A stretch of DNA of 54,044 nucleotides from Nemertoderma westbladi (Eukaryota; Xenacoelomorpha; Nemertodermatida; Nemertodermatidae). Every line of letters begins with the position of its first letter. Position 1 is the first letter of the stretch. The stretch is taken from the NCBI GenBank assembly GCA_032718475.1, contig JAUCBJ010002557.1, positions 1-54,044 on the forward strand, read 5' to 3'. A program made the translations under genes and the position numbers. Under the pieces are notes generated by a model. It made no database searches. It saw only the letters and a list, made by a program, of their open reading frames with translations, and was not told the origin of the DNA. Positions 42,954 through 54,044 of the stretch are shown in pieces.

Positions 42954-44647
42954 CCCTATTACCACTGGGGTGTTTAGACCATTAGCAGCACTGCCGGGGG
43001 TCGATTCGGCCCCTCCACTGTATTTTTGTAATCATCCAATAAAATCCTACGAAATTTGAGCTGTAGGTGGAAAAATTATGGAAGAACATTTTCAAATCCA
43101 AAAAAATGAAAATTTCATAAGGTGGGTATAATAATTTTCATGAAAAATAGAAGTAGTCCCAGGACAAAATATACATTTTTTTGATATTCTAAAACTAATA
43201 GTGTGTGTGGTATTGTTGGCTAGCGTTAGTAGGTTTTTCACTTCGCTGAATCGAATGTGATTATTTTCCATTTCCGACAATTGAACTGTATGCTATTTTT
43301 CGTGCACCTAAGAAGTGGGCGTGGCGCTTCAAATTTTGAAAAATATGATATTTGTAAAATGCCCCCAACTTTTGATTTCAACGCGTTTTTATAGGTTTTC
43401 TAGACCGCTGAATCGATTGAAAATATTATCGAAGCCTGAAGACTTAGTGGATGATCGTCCTTTTTGGAGCACCAAAATTAGGGTGTGGCACTTCAAAAAT
43501 GAACGGGAATATGAACGAATATATAACGGCGGGGTAGCTCAGTTGGTTGAGCGCCGGGCCTGCAATCTATTGGTTGTAGGTTCAGCCCCGCCAGGGTCCA
43601 CTCAGCCTTTCATCCACTGGGGTCGATAAAATGAGTACCAGTTAAATTACTGGGAGCAAATCATGGGATAGGAGTAGCGCCCACACCTACCCTCGGGTAG
43701 CAGCTATCGAAAGAGGAGCCTTTGGGTCGCCTCCGGCCTCGGCCAACTGTTTGCTTTTTTTACTTCAAATATTGAAAAATACGAGATTCGGAAAATAAAC
43801 CAAAGTTGAGATTTCAACGCACATTTATAGCTTTTCTGGACTGCTGAATCAATTGAAAGTATTATAGAATCCTGAAGACTTAGTGGTTCGGCAATTTTGG
43901 TGCACCAAAATTAGGGAGTGGCACTTATTCAAATTTTGAAATGAAGTACCATGCCCTAATTTTGATGTACCAATAATGACGTACCACTAAGACTTGATGC
44001 TTCAATATTACTTTCAATCGATTCAGCGGTCCATATAACCAATAAAATGGGTTGAATTGGAAAAAACCTTGTGTTATTTTCTGAATATCGTAATTTTGAA
44101 AATTTGAAGTAAGCCTACTTGCCACGCCCTAATTTTAGTGGACCAAAAATGATGTACCAGTTAGAATTGAGTCTTCTATACTACTTTCAATCGATTAAGC
44201 GGGACAGAAAACCCATAAAAATGCGTTGAAATCAACACTTCGGAGTATTTAACGAATATTGCAATTTTAAAAATTTGAAGTGCCACGCCCTAATTTTAGT
44301 GCACCAAAATGACGTACCACTTCACTTACATACTAATATAAAGTAGTAGAGTGCTCCATATGAATCAGAATCAATAAATAAAGCCCCAACATAAATAATT
44401 ACTAACTCACAAATTACCATGTAAAATTCGAAAATTTCAAAAATATCTCTGCTGGGTACCAAATTTTGAGGTGGAACCCACATTGAAAAGTTGAAATCTA
44501 ATTGCAACGCCGTTTTTTGCAAAAGATGCGCCATTAAATTTGACTAATTCTCGTCAAAAATTGGGCAGGTACATAATGTGGTTTCATAGATACAGCAATT
44601 AAAAACTAGGAAGGGGCCGATTCGCCCCCCCCCCAGTGGTAATAGGG
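42954..44647. mobile_element. TTAA-flanked, piggyBac-like non-autonomous element with a giant hairpin body
   Basis: CCCTATTACCACTGGGG at the left end is matched by its exact reverse complement at the right, and TTAA flanks both (42950-42953, 44648-44651). CCC tips with TTAA duplication are the piggyBac pattern. The body contains a roughly 190-bp unit with ACCAAAATTAGGG.GTGGCACTTC + AAATTTTGAA and CGCTGAATCGATTGAAA. It is present twice in forward and twice in reverse orientation, so the transcript would fold on itself. A SINE has inserted in the forward half. No transposase frame. Confidence 0.82.
43528..43758 (+). repeat. tRNA-derived SINE
   Basis: The head reads GGCGGGGTAGCTCAGTTGGT + TGAGCGC (A box) and GGTTGTAGGTTCAGCCCCG (B box). 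The body CCTTTCATCCACTGGGGTCG + ATAAAATGAGTACCAGT is a conserved SINE domain seen in several marine invertebrates. It ends near a T run at 43754. The anticodon loop and acceptor stem are degenerate, so it is not a tRNA gene. Confidence 0.88.
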
Positions 44648-45060
44648 TTAAGGGGTGGTTAAATTGGATTCGCAATACATTAATAATTTAAACCACTATA
44701 AATTCAGAAATTTACAACGGGAGTGACAAGGGGACTGCCTAAAACCCGGGCCGCGTATTAGTAATAAACTGTGATTATAATTATTATTTTGTTAGAACTA
44801 ACAATAAATACTACATGTATATATTGATATGTTTCTTATTTTATTTTTCAGTTTTCTGCATTTAGTATTCTGGTATTCCAGATATACTTGTTAATAATTA
44901 CTGAAAATAAAGTTTAACGGTAATAAAATAATTGATATTAATAATTATTTGTTATAAATAATTATCAATAACTAAAATATATCTCGATATTTTTTTTTAA
45001 TTTTTGATTTTTTTCGCATCATTTTAACATGTAGACACCATTTTATCTTTCCATATCTTT

Positions 45061-45081
45061 GGGGGGGGGGGGGGGGGGGGG
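45061..45081 (+). repeat. G tract of about 21 bases
   Basis: An uninterrupted run of G. Similar runs occur at 10970-10981, 12549-12560 and 52437-52456. Confidence 0.9.
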
Positions 45082-45293
45082 TGGCTTCGACCCCCTATAA
45101 ATGGTTGTATTAAGGGAGATGGTGTATACAGTTGTAGGTCTGTATATTATTTAATACACGACAATATCCTGGTATCGCAATACGACCGGTATCGACCGCG
45201 CCAATGACTGGTTTTCCACCGGAATCTGTCCCAGCAACATCCGGTATGTCTGTTTGAATCTAAGGTGACGTATGTGATGATAGACACGTAACT

Positions 45294-46700
45294 ATGGATA
45301 TAAGAAATTGGCTTGACAATAACCATGAAAACAACTTTACACCTCGTGCCCCACCGTCTGGATCTCTCCCTCCACACAGGGTAAGTGTTAAAAATACGCA
45401 CCAATAAAGGTTGGTGATATTTAATATATTATCTATATATTTAATCTAATTTAGTTTGGAAAACTAATATTTGTAAGTAGTAATTAATTATTAAATTACT
45501 AATAACTAAAATATATATCAATAAATTTTTGTTACTTTTTTGTTTCTTTAGCATTACTTTAACACACAGACCCCAAATTTCCTGGACATATAATGGGCTA
45601 ATTAATTAATAGGTAACTAATAATTATAAGTATTAAAAAAATATTAAACTACTTATTACTAGGTAAGGCGCTAAATAAGTTGATGTTTATTATTATTATT
45701 ATTATTATAAATAAAATATATATAGATTATTTTTTTCCATTTTACCCGAAATTGGATCGTTTTGGGTCAGAGTCACAAAATGTAACCCAAATTCTTATGC
45801 TAAATTTTTCGACTAAATCTGTATTCAGCCCCGCGGTGACCTCCATCTCAATCTCAATGATAATGAGAAACTTCCAATTCCGACAGACATTTCACACTAC
45901 TGACTATTTAAGATTCGACCTCTTATAGATGTTATTAGTAAGAATACTTTAGGTGTAGCTCGTGAGGGAATCCAGTCAGTGGATGAACAGATCATTCCAT
46001 TCAAGGGCCATAATATCATGAAACAATACCTCAAAGACAAGCCGCATAAGAGAGAATTCAAAGCGATTACACACGCAGGCATAGATGGATATGTACATGA
46101 CTTTGTGATATATCAGGGTAAGGGAATGGTATCTGGAGAAATGGGTGTTATGGCGGAATTAGTATTGAAAGTGTGTGAGCATCTCCCTTTAGTCTATTAA
46201 CCATAAATTATACTTTGACAAATTCTATACATCCATTCACCTCCTAATCAACCACTTAAAATCCCAGGGAATTTGGTGTGTAGGCACCATTCAGAAACAT
46301 CGAATGGAAGAGTGTGCCTCTTATAAGTGACAAAGAATTGGTAATGAATTTATAAGCGTGGTCTTTTAGCAACCACAAAACGCAAGGGCACACTAACGCT
46401 TGTAGAATTTAAGGCTGACGGGGCCCCATTCGTTATGCTTAGGGGACAAAACAATCAAACGGAAGCGTGGGTGGCCTAGTTAAGACCATCATTATGGCAG
46501 CGATCACGGTGGTAAACATCGACAAACAGGTGTGGCAGGTATTCCACCTAGAGCAGTACGTTTTGATGATGTTGGTCAGGAGGTTGTTCCCTGTATAAAG
46601 GGACAATTATGCAGGGATACAAACTGTAAAGATAAGTTTTCGACCAAAAAGTGCTTGAAATGCAATGTAGTATTGTATTATGTCTCAATAAAACTCGAAA
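45294..46700 (+). pseudogene. Decayed piggyBac-like (PGBD) transposase, probably with a spliced first exon
   Basis: A first exon 45294-45380 (MDIRNWLDNNHENN...SLPPHR) ends at a GTAAGT donor in phase 0. From about 45730 the DDE_Tnp_1_7 domain can be read in pieces: FSTKSVFSPAVTSISISMIM, then after a stop SVDEQIIPFKGHNIMKQYLK and HAGIDGYVHDFVIYQGKG. Next come YFDKFYTSIHLLINHL and GTIQKHRMEECASYK. The C-terminal cysteine-rich part CRDTNCKDKFSTKKCLKCNV is at 46590-46665. Stops and frameshifts are frequent. It lies 650 bp from the TTAA element but its own TTAA ends were not found. Confidence 0.8.
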
Positions 46701-47890
46701 TTGTTTTGCTTATTTTCATTCTAAATGATTGTTCATATATTTCGTATATATATATCGTATATTCTATTTCGTAGAATTTATTTGTAATCTTTACATCATT
46801 ATGTAATTGTTTTGAATGTTTATATCGTTCTGTTTTATTCGGTATTTAACTTTGCAACAACAGTCGTATACAAGAATATGGATAAAAACAAATTTTTGTT
46901 TTATGTATATTACAAATATAATTTTTTATCTTTATATGATTATATGCATACTTTGTTTATGCTAGTATATATATTATACAATATACTTACAATACGATGT
47001 ATGCATGTAAGCACGTACGTACAATCTAAAGTTTGTATACAAAAGTATACATTGGGAACATGTTTCATATACCTAACGTATACTTAAGTATACAATAAAA
47101 AAAAACATTGGAAATGAAAATTTTTTCATCGAAAATTATTATTTGGTGTATAATTATCCCATTAACATGACCAACCAATTGTTTTCCAAAATTAATTTAA
47201 TTCAGGACGGAAAGGGTTAATGACATTATTAGCCACAGTCTGTTTCTCCAGTGACTGAATGTGGTCTGAATGTGAATCTTAGTGTGGTCCACTCGGCTCT
47301 ACCGATTTCTGTGGTTATACCAGGGTATCTTATTTATGGGAAGGTTAGTTTTTCCACCTGGAGTCGAAACATTTCTGAAAGTGAAACTATTTTTGTACTC
47401 CTTTTCAAGATAATACTTGGTACAATTAAACAGCATACACAGACACACGTGCGCGATTTCTTGTATTTATATTATATTATGTATCATATTTTTTAGTCTT
47501 TCATGTTATCCATTTATTTGCGTTGATGGATTTTTAAAGAAAATATCAAAAATGCTCGAAAGTGCTCACAGGAGTCGATAATTACAATTTCCAAATCGTA
47601 CTAAGTAACTTTTTCGATAGAAATTTCACCATTATTTGGTGTAGGCAGAATATAGTATATAAATATAGTATATAGAATATAGTAGTCTGAATATAATTAG
47701 TCAATCAAGTTCCCATTTTAAATACACCAGATTTTCTGATGTTATATTTCACTTTGCAATTTATCCCCATGTGAAGGATACCCGGTTTTTTCTAAAAACC
47801 CAGGTTACATAAGGACAGATACTAACCAAAACAATAAACGAATTAGTATCTGTACAGATTATATGAAACAAATAAACGCTATAAAACAAA
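46700..47890. other. AT-rich DNA, no gene recognised
   Basis: Short repeats such as GTATACAA/TATATA are common. The open frames starting at 46812 and 47251 have no recognisable motif or splice support. Confidence 0.4.
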
Positions 47891-47893
47891 CAC

Positions 47894-49306
47894 CTTCATA
47901 TAATGCGTATTTGGTTTGTGTAACAACATCTAGCTGCGTTTGATAATAGGGTGATTCAAGTTTCTCATTTAGTTGCAGTGATATAACATCGTGATTAATA
48001 ATCCCCTGGGAAACTAAACAAACATCCATCTGACTCACCAGGGTCATATTTCTGAAGAAGGTTAAATCGATGTGTGACCTGGAAGATAAATTATAGTCTT
48101 TAGAGGGCTATAAAGTTTCGCACATGCGGAACAATATAAAATATATATAGATAGTATAGATAGTTATAGCCACCATAAAATTCACCGACTGACATCCATA
48201 TAATTTTTTATAAGGTTTATTAGTTAAGTTTTCTTCACATCTTCTCAGTGCTTCCCAGCCCTGAGATCTTTCCGCAGTTATTAGCATCTTAAAATAAGTT
48301 TAGATCTGAAATGTAAATATTATTAATTAATATCAATGTTGACCTCAGCATTTTGTTCAGAACGCCTATATTCCGAGATTGAAACTGCATTTTGAGTGTG
48401 ATTATGGTGTGAGCATGAATGTGATTATTATTAATATTCACGTTTATTTGCAGATACTGGCGCACATTGACGTGAATTGAAAAATGTGATCTCCATCTCG
48501 AAATGGTCGCAAACGAATAAGAGTTAGGTTTATTGTTTTGGATATAACTGTAACCTACACACTTTGAAATTAATTTCATTGCAACTGTATAGCCGCCACC
48601 TGCATCTGCAACACACACCACCTTATTTCACTATCAGCCATGTAAATTCTTTAAAATTCAATCTACATTATGTCTACGCATTTAGTTCAATGATGAGCAA
48701 TACTGATTCACATGCACGGTGCTGCACGGTGCTACACGGTGCTGCACGGTGCTACACGGTCCTGTACGGTGCAACACGGTCCTCCACGGTGCTGCACGGT
48801 CTTGCACGGTGCTGCACGGTCTTGCACGGTGCTGCTGGGGTTTGGTAATATGACTTGCACATTTCAATTGCAAATAATTGCATACAAACTGTCAGCAAAT
48901 ATGTTAGTACAATAATTAAATTAAAATCTTAATTTTTTAATTGACAAGATAAAGAACAAGATAATTTGAAATTGGTACTATATGTTTTAAATTTTGGATT
49001 AAACTCTTTTTTATATTTATATATATCTATTTAAATTTACCACATCAAACCACCATCATTCACCACAATGTCATAAGATTTGAAATAAATGATTTCATTT
49101 TACAGATATCTATTTGTAGAATTTACTTGACAATTAATAGTTTACATCTGGAAATCTGTTACTTATATTGGGTATAATATGATCTCTTTCCCCATGATTC
49201 AAACAAATTGTTGTGGGCACTTTGAGCTTTGGCGTGCGACTTCTGTTGCTGATCGAGTAAATGTTTAGCGCTATCATATGTCAGGTCAACGTCCACTCTT
49301 CTCATT
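47894..49306 (-). CDS. Two adjoining exons of an unidentified minus-strand gene
   Basis: Exon A (49306-49163) follows the acceptor TTCCTTAATTTTAG and encodes MRRVDVDLTYDSAKHLLDQQ + QKSHAKAQSAHNN ending YYTQYK at a GTAACA donor. Exon B (48051-47894) follows TTAACCTTCTTCAG and continues in the same phase with NMTLVSQMDVCLVSQG, NEKLESPYYQTQL and TKYALYE, ending at GTGTTT in phase 1. The joined frame is open across the junction. The composition looks like real protein, with a short alpha-helical stretch rich in Q, K and A. I do not recognise the family. More exons should lie on both sides. Confidence 0.5.
48714..48835 (+). repeat. 10-bp minisatellite CACGGTGCTG
   Basis: Twelve units alternate GCTGCACGGT, GCTACACGGT, CCTGTACGGT and CTTGCACGGT. 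It is in the intron between the two exons above. All open frames over it are repeat artefacts. Confidence 0.9.
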
Positions 49307-49321
49307 CTAAAATTAAGGAAA

Positions 49322-49530
49322 ACAGTAAGCAAGTTAGATTCATTGGAATGGGTGAGTGGGATGGTGTGGACAGTAAGCAAGTTATATTCATTGGAATGGG
49401 TGAGTGTGATGGTGTGGACAGTAAGCAAGTTATATTCATTGGAATGGAGTGCGGTGAGTGGGATGGTGTGGATAGTAAGCAAGTTATATTCAATGGAATG
49501 GAGTGCGGGGAGTTTGATGGTGTGGATTAT
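49322..49530 (+). repeat. 45-51-bp minisatellite, four units
   Basis: Units contain AGTAAGCAAGTTATATTCAT, TGGAATGG and GAGTGGGATGGTGTGGA. It begins about 15 bp upstream (on the gene's strand) of the 49306 splice acceptor. Confidence 0.9.
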
Positions 49531-51892
49531 GTGAAGGCAGTATAGCCCTGACAGTGATCGGTCACCTCAAAGGCGAGAACCTCATACCTGTTGCTCAGCT
49601 GTAGTGTGCAGCTGGATTTCACACTGAGCGGTTTCAACCAGAGGGCCAGTCATGCCATGGCAAGGCAGATTTCGTAATTCTGCTAGCATGGTGACTAAGT
49701 CTTACCTTGGCCACAATAAGGTTGCCAATACTATGTACTGTAACTGTACCGGTACTGTAAACTGCTATACATACTACTATACTCTGCTAACTGTTTGATA
49801 TACAGACTACCGGTTCATCTCTGGCTGGTGTATTTGCTGTCAATTGCAGAACTGCCTGCTTGCTATGAAATCAAACAACCAATATGTCAAGGCCTACCTA
49901 CAACTACACTGCTGTGAAATCTCTAAACCGGTAGGAATTCCATCAATGGGTGCGCCATTGGTCAGTTACTTGCCAATTGGGATGTCTGGGCATTTGCACC
50001 AGAGATAAACCAGAGTGGTCAAGTCGAGTTGACCTGAAGCCTCTTACTGGTAGAAGAAGTAAAACAAGCGAAGGTTGTGCCAGTAAACCACTCCCTCATA
50101 TCCCTTTTGCCTTCTTCTGGCTACCAGTACTGGTAATTTTATTTGGTACAACCTGATCGGTTCTATCAGGCTGCCAGAGTTTTTTGGAATGAGCCCGAGG
50201 GTGCTGTCGCAATAGCACTTGAGCTACTGTCGTCACCAAGTTCATTCAGTACAAATCCTGGCGAACTCGGGTCCACTAAACAAAGCTGCAGGAAAGTGAT
50301 AATCTCAATGGGATAAGCAATAGCCGAGTAGGTTTTAATGGAATATAAATTGAGGAGCATCAAGTTGACCAATCAGTTTTAACTGTCCCTGCTCGCCTTA
50401 ATTATTTTATTGCTCCAAAATTGCATTGCTTTAATCAGCATTTGACTGTAATTTAATTAATTCGAGTGCCAAACTTACCCAGTAAATCAACTAACATGAC
50501 TGCACGTACATCCTTTATTAATTATTGTTAACTTATTGTCTTTTTACGTTGCTTCCTTTAACCCTCAAACTACCAGTGGGAAAATCACACTAAATACCAC
50601 TGGGTTCATTATATTGCCACTGTATAATTGTCCAGTGAATGTATCAATCAATCATCCATAACTGTGCTGATTGCTTTTAATATTTAATAAGCATTTTATA
50701 GCTGTATTTTAAGCCCACATCGTGTATATAGTGTAGGCCTATTATTGTGAACTTCACTGTTTTCTGTAATAACCGTAATGGGATGGTCAATGCAAGAAAC
50801 ACCCCACCAGTCCTAAGAAATAGAAAAAGACATTGTGCCGAAATAAACTACTGCTGTTAAGCTACTGCTATACAACCTTAATAAAAAGAAAAGCAGCTTA
50901 AATAGGGATGGGTTCAACCTTAGTGCCACCTCATAATGGATGGACTTTAGGCCTTCCACCTGTTTCATCTAGGCCTATAAAAGAAAACGATTGTGAGTCT
51001 GACAGCAGAAGTACCAGTACTGATACTTACTAGCACTATTACTGAAGAAATGTTTAAACCTGATGCTGAAGGTTCAAAGATATATTTGTATCAGCATCAG
51101 CCCTTCTAAAAGGCTTCTTCCAAAGTCTGATAGGCCTACAAGTAATAGTAAAATACCTAGGCCTAAATAGGCATCATATAGCCTTCCCATCCCAGAACTT
51201 GGCACCAAGCAAATTGTGAAACATGTAACCCCACTGGTAGGCTTACTATTAGTCAGATCGCCTGAGTCTGAGTTGCCAATTTCCATACCTTATCTAGCCA
51301 CTATACCGACTTCAGGAGATAAATGCTACTTTCCACATACATGTCTCTTAAAAACATTTCAGACAGTGGGGCTCAAACCAACCCAGTTATGGTAGAAGAA
51401 ATACAGGATAATAGTACTTGGAGATCAAGGACCAATTTAAATCCAACCGTGTCCCCGCTTTTGATTTCTATAAATCTGGCCTAACAAACAAGTGCGATTT
51501 GGTGTCTAATTGTGTTTCCAGTTCAGGATATATGGGTTACTAAAATTGTCAAATTTTGCAACCATCCGATATACATAGGATCATTAATCCCAACTCTCTG
51601 TCACAAATGGAGGAATTGATGAACTTTTTCCCTGACAAAACTTGTCCAGCAGAGTCTGTACTTCCTAATCATGTAGCTACAATGAGTTTTTCTCCTCATG
51701 TCATCTCATTTCAGCTGGCTGCTTAACACACCATTTCACTTCCCCCCCTTTCTTCATGCAGAAATGCTAGTAATGTCTGCGCCTATAGTTTTACTAGGTC
51801 TATATTATTTTAGAAGTCATTATGTAAATATTTGTGTTGAAGGGACTACAGTGGTTGCCAGTCTAAACGCATAAAGACTATCCAGGTGGAGA

Positions 51893-51946
51893 GCGCAAAT
51901 GGAGCATTTGCGCCGTGCGAGTGCATGGCCGACGGCGTTGGCCATG
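51893..51946. other. Two adjacent perfect hairpins
   Basis: GCGCAAATG-GAG-CATTTGCGC (51893-51913) is followed ten bases later by CATGGCC-n9-GGCCATG (51924-51946). They stand out in an AT-rich surround. No coding frame or RNA family is recognised. Confidence 0.8.
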
Positions 51947-52125
51947 TGGTATTGTTCTAGAATATTACAGTATTATTAATCCCATGCAAAGGTAAAAGTT
52001 AATGCCCATGTTGCTGATGGAAAATAACAAATGCCTACCTTGATTTTGTTAAGGTCAGTTTTGTTTATACTTGAAGTCTTACATATATTAGTATACATGG
52101 GCATAATATTCCAAATACTTTTGTT

Positions 52126-52157
52126 GCGCCTGTCGATTCGTATAAATCGACAGGCGC
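52126..52157. other. Perfect 13-bp stem hairpin
   Basis: GCGCCTGTCGATT pairs with AATCGACAGGCGC around a six-base loop (CGTATA). It could be a small inverted-repeat remnant. Confidence 0.8.
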
Positions 52158-52499
52158 ATAGACCCCCCCAATTTATATTACTTGTGTATTATTATTTGTG
52201 GAAGTAACACATAACCCTAAGCTGGTGGAAGTGGAGGTCTTTTGGAACACACCAGAGATACCAGAGAACATTATATAAATTATAATTCTTTGCACTAAAG
52301 TGAATTCTTCTTGAAATTATGTGCAAAATTTCAACCATGCATACGAATCAGTAGTCATCAATAATAATATATATAGTATTCCACAACAATTAGTTATTGT
52401 AAATATATTTTAAATGAAACATTTTTTGGTGGGGGTGGGGGGGGGGGGGGGGGGGGTTGGTATTTTGGGGTGGAAGGGTCGGGGTAACCATATACTATA

Positions 52500-52965
52500 G
52501 CTGGGGTTGGGTAACTGGGGTCTGAAATTGGTAACCGGAAATTGAATTGGTAACTAGAGATTGGAAACTGAAATTAGTAACCGGGGACTAAAATTGGTAA
52601 CTGGCGACTGAAATTGGTAACCAGTAACTGAAATTTGTAACCGGTAACGGAAATTGGTAACCTGGGACTGAAATTGGTAACCGGCGACTGAAATTGGTAA
52701 CCAGTGACTGAAATTTGTAACCAGTGACTGAAATTGGTAACCTGGGACTGAACTTGGAAATCAGAAACTGAAATCGGTAACCGGGGACTGAAATTTGAAA
52801 CCAGAAACTGAATTGGAAACCAGTGACTGAAATTGGTAACCAGTCACTTGAATTGGTAATCACGGACTGAAATTGGTAACCGGGGACTGAAATTGGTAAC
52901 CAGTCACTTGAATTGGTAATCGGGGACTGAAATTGGTAACCCGCGTCTGAAATTGGTAACATAAC
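52500..52965 (+). repeat. 20-bp minisatellite ACTGAAATTGGTAACCGGGG
   Basis: About twenty-two units with varied last bases. Many are 20 bp, some 19 or 21. It abuts the 3' end of the LINE copy that starts at 52975 on the minus strand. The minus-strand frame over it (repeats of LPISVTGYQF) is an artefact. Confidence 0.92.
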
Positions 52966-52974
52966 ACATCACAC

Positions 52975-53605
52975 AAAATGGTATTACTACTACTAGGATC
53001 GGCATGCTGCATTGCAGCTGCATTTTTAAGAATGCTGTGCCGGCTTATCGACAAAATTGCACCGCCACAACTCCCTATCACCCATGACATTTGAAAGATC
53101 ATCCGCATCTTCAAGGCCAGTGTCCTTTAAGATGCGTCTCAAGAAAGTCATGGGCTGTCCACCATGCTTATTCACTCCAGGAGGCTGCCAAAGTACAAGA
53201 TTATGCACTGGCTGGTCCTCATGGCGAAAGCAAAGTCCTGCAAAGCGGAGGCGATTTTGTTCTAGTGTCAAGCTTGGGGGAACCAATGAGACACCTCCAA
53301 TGTTATATAGTGTCTGGTTGGAGATGTGTGCATTGAACTTGACACAATGAACCCGGCGTAGCATTCTTGTGAATGTGCCATCCAGAGATTTGGTGTCCTC
53401 AGCAGTTAGAGCCCAGCATGGACTCCCATAGAGGAGTACTGGAACTACTGCTGCTCTAAATAACCGGACCTTAAGTTTCCGCTTAATTCTCGGTGACTTC
53501 CAAATCCTGGAAAGCCTATTCAAGGCTGCCCATGCCTTTCCCTTACGTATTCGAAGGTCTTCACCTGACTTCCGGATCCATGATCCGGATTGTATATACA
53601 AGCAA
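52975..53605 (-). pseudogene. 5'-truncated LINE copy, ORF2 C-terminus
   Basis: The minus-strand 191-codon frame reads RIRKGKAWAALNRLSRIW, VRLFRAAVVPVLLYGSPCWA, then VGGVSLVPPSLTLEQNRLRF and CNFVDKPAQHS at the end. It is followed by GCAATGCAGCATGCCGATCC and a short (TAG)n tail at about 52985-52998. This is the family of the copy at 14035-14385, with a longer retained part. The coding frame is still open, so the insertion is fairly young. The 5' truncation point is near 53605. Confidence 0.9.
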
Positions 53606-54044
53606 CTTATTTAAAACCATTTTCAAAACACCAAAATTAATAACAAAATAAAACACCAAAAATACAATACCAGCAAATACAGAATACTCAAATTAACAAA
53701 AAAAACAAAAAAGTATTATTTAATAAAAAAATTTAATATTGAACTTTTAAAGCTCTACTTAATTACAAAGAAAACCCCATGAAGATGTATTCCAATTACA
53801 ATTGTTCAATCCCAGTGACTTTTGGAACACACCAGACATGTCAGAGAGCATTATAAGTGTTGTTTCCTTGCACAAAAATGGGGTGGAGGGTGGCACAGTG
53901 GGGCTGAACCAACGTTTTATAAAATAAAAATGCCCAAACTAACTGATTTCATTTTTTGGTATACTTCAACACCCTGGTTCCGACCCTGATATTTTTAAAA
54001 TCTTTTGCTCGTGTCTTTTTCTTAAAATTACTAAATAAATTAGT
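53606..54044. other. AT-rich DNA at the window's end
   Basis: No gene recognised. GGTGGAACACACCAGA-like phrases near 53820 resemble 52240 (TTTTGGAACACACCAGA), a small dispersed repeat. Confidence 0.4.

Larger units (their letters stand above)
49560..52430. other. Intergenic or intronic DNA without a resolved gene
   Basis: Possible fragments only. A minus-strand ATGTTAGTTGATTTACTGG followed by GTAAGTTTGG at about 50498-50470 looks like a short first exon. Minus-strand donor CAAGGTAAGA lies at about 49697. Low-quality frames at 50950-51720 suggest an old decayed coding element, with NSLSQMEELMNFFPDK near 51600. None is secure. Confidence 0.3.

Noticed and set aside
43528-43600. Functional tRNA gene
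   Set aside because: A and B boxes are present, but the acceptor stem does not close and the sequence runs into a SINE body.
52588-52962. 124-codon minus-strand frame of LPISVTGYQF repeats
   Set aside because: It is the translation of a 20-bp minisatellite whose period is not a multiple of three; irregular unit lengths and no conserved flanks.

Overview
The window is nuclear DNA from an animal. Genes have spliceosomal introns with GT-AG borders, the intergenic DNA is AT-rich, and it is packed with eukaryotic transposons, tRNA-derived SINEs and minisatellites. The mix of Tc1, hAT, piggyBac-like, P-like, DIRS-like and LINE copies, with a tRNA-SINE carrying the 'GGGGTCGATAAAATGAGTACC' type body, fits a marine invertebrate. 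I favour an invertebrate deuterostome such as an echinoderm or hemichordate, but the species cannot be fixed from sequence alone.

Host genes. (1) An intronless six-cysteine tetraspanin at 3384-4103 (+). (2) A five-exon gene on the minus strand (16781 down to 7415) that I assembled by hand; it encodes a 209-residue secreted protein of a family I cannot name. (3) An intronless SepSecS (O-phosphoseryl-tRNA(Sec):selenocysteinyl-tRNA synthase) at 18763-21114 (+), interrupted in frame by exactly 38 copies of a 24-bp unit. (4) Scattered minus-strand exons at 49.3, 48.0, 41.9-41.6 and 41.2 kb from one or more incompletely resolved genes.

Mobile DNA. The centrepiece is a 6.4-kb element (22619-29028) with long terminal inverted repeats, a TA duplication and two arrays of a 14-bp perfect palindrome. 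It carries two convergently transcribed genes: an IS3/retroviral-integrase-like DDE transposase (two exons) and a HECT-type E3 ubiquitin ligase (four exons). Both read through without a break once spliced. The transposase intron has perfect 15-bp inverted repeats at its ends and is bracketed by GATAG direct repeats, as expected of an introner-type intron gain. A smaller relative with the same CGGTGGC ends and TA duplication (34190-35794) sits inside a Tc1 element (33182-36212). A 217-bp MITE at 672-888 has the same architecture.

Other elements are an internally deleted hAT with an 8-bp duplication (39083-41075), a TTAA-flanked non-autonomous element built as a giant hairpin (42954-44647), decayed piggyBac-like, P-like and DIRS-like copies, four LINE fragments, and several foldback elements. 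The remaining stretches are AT-rich DNA with minisatellites and C/G tracts and no recognisable gene.
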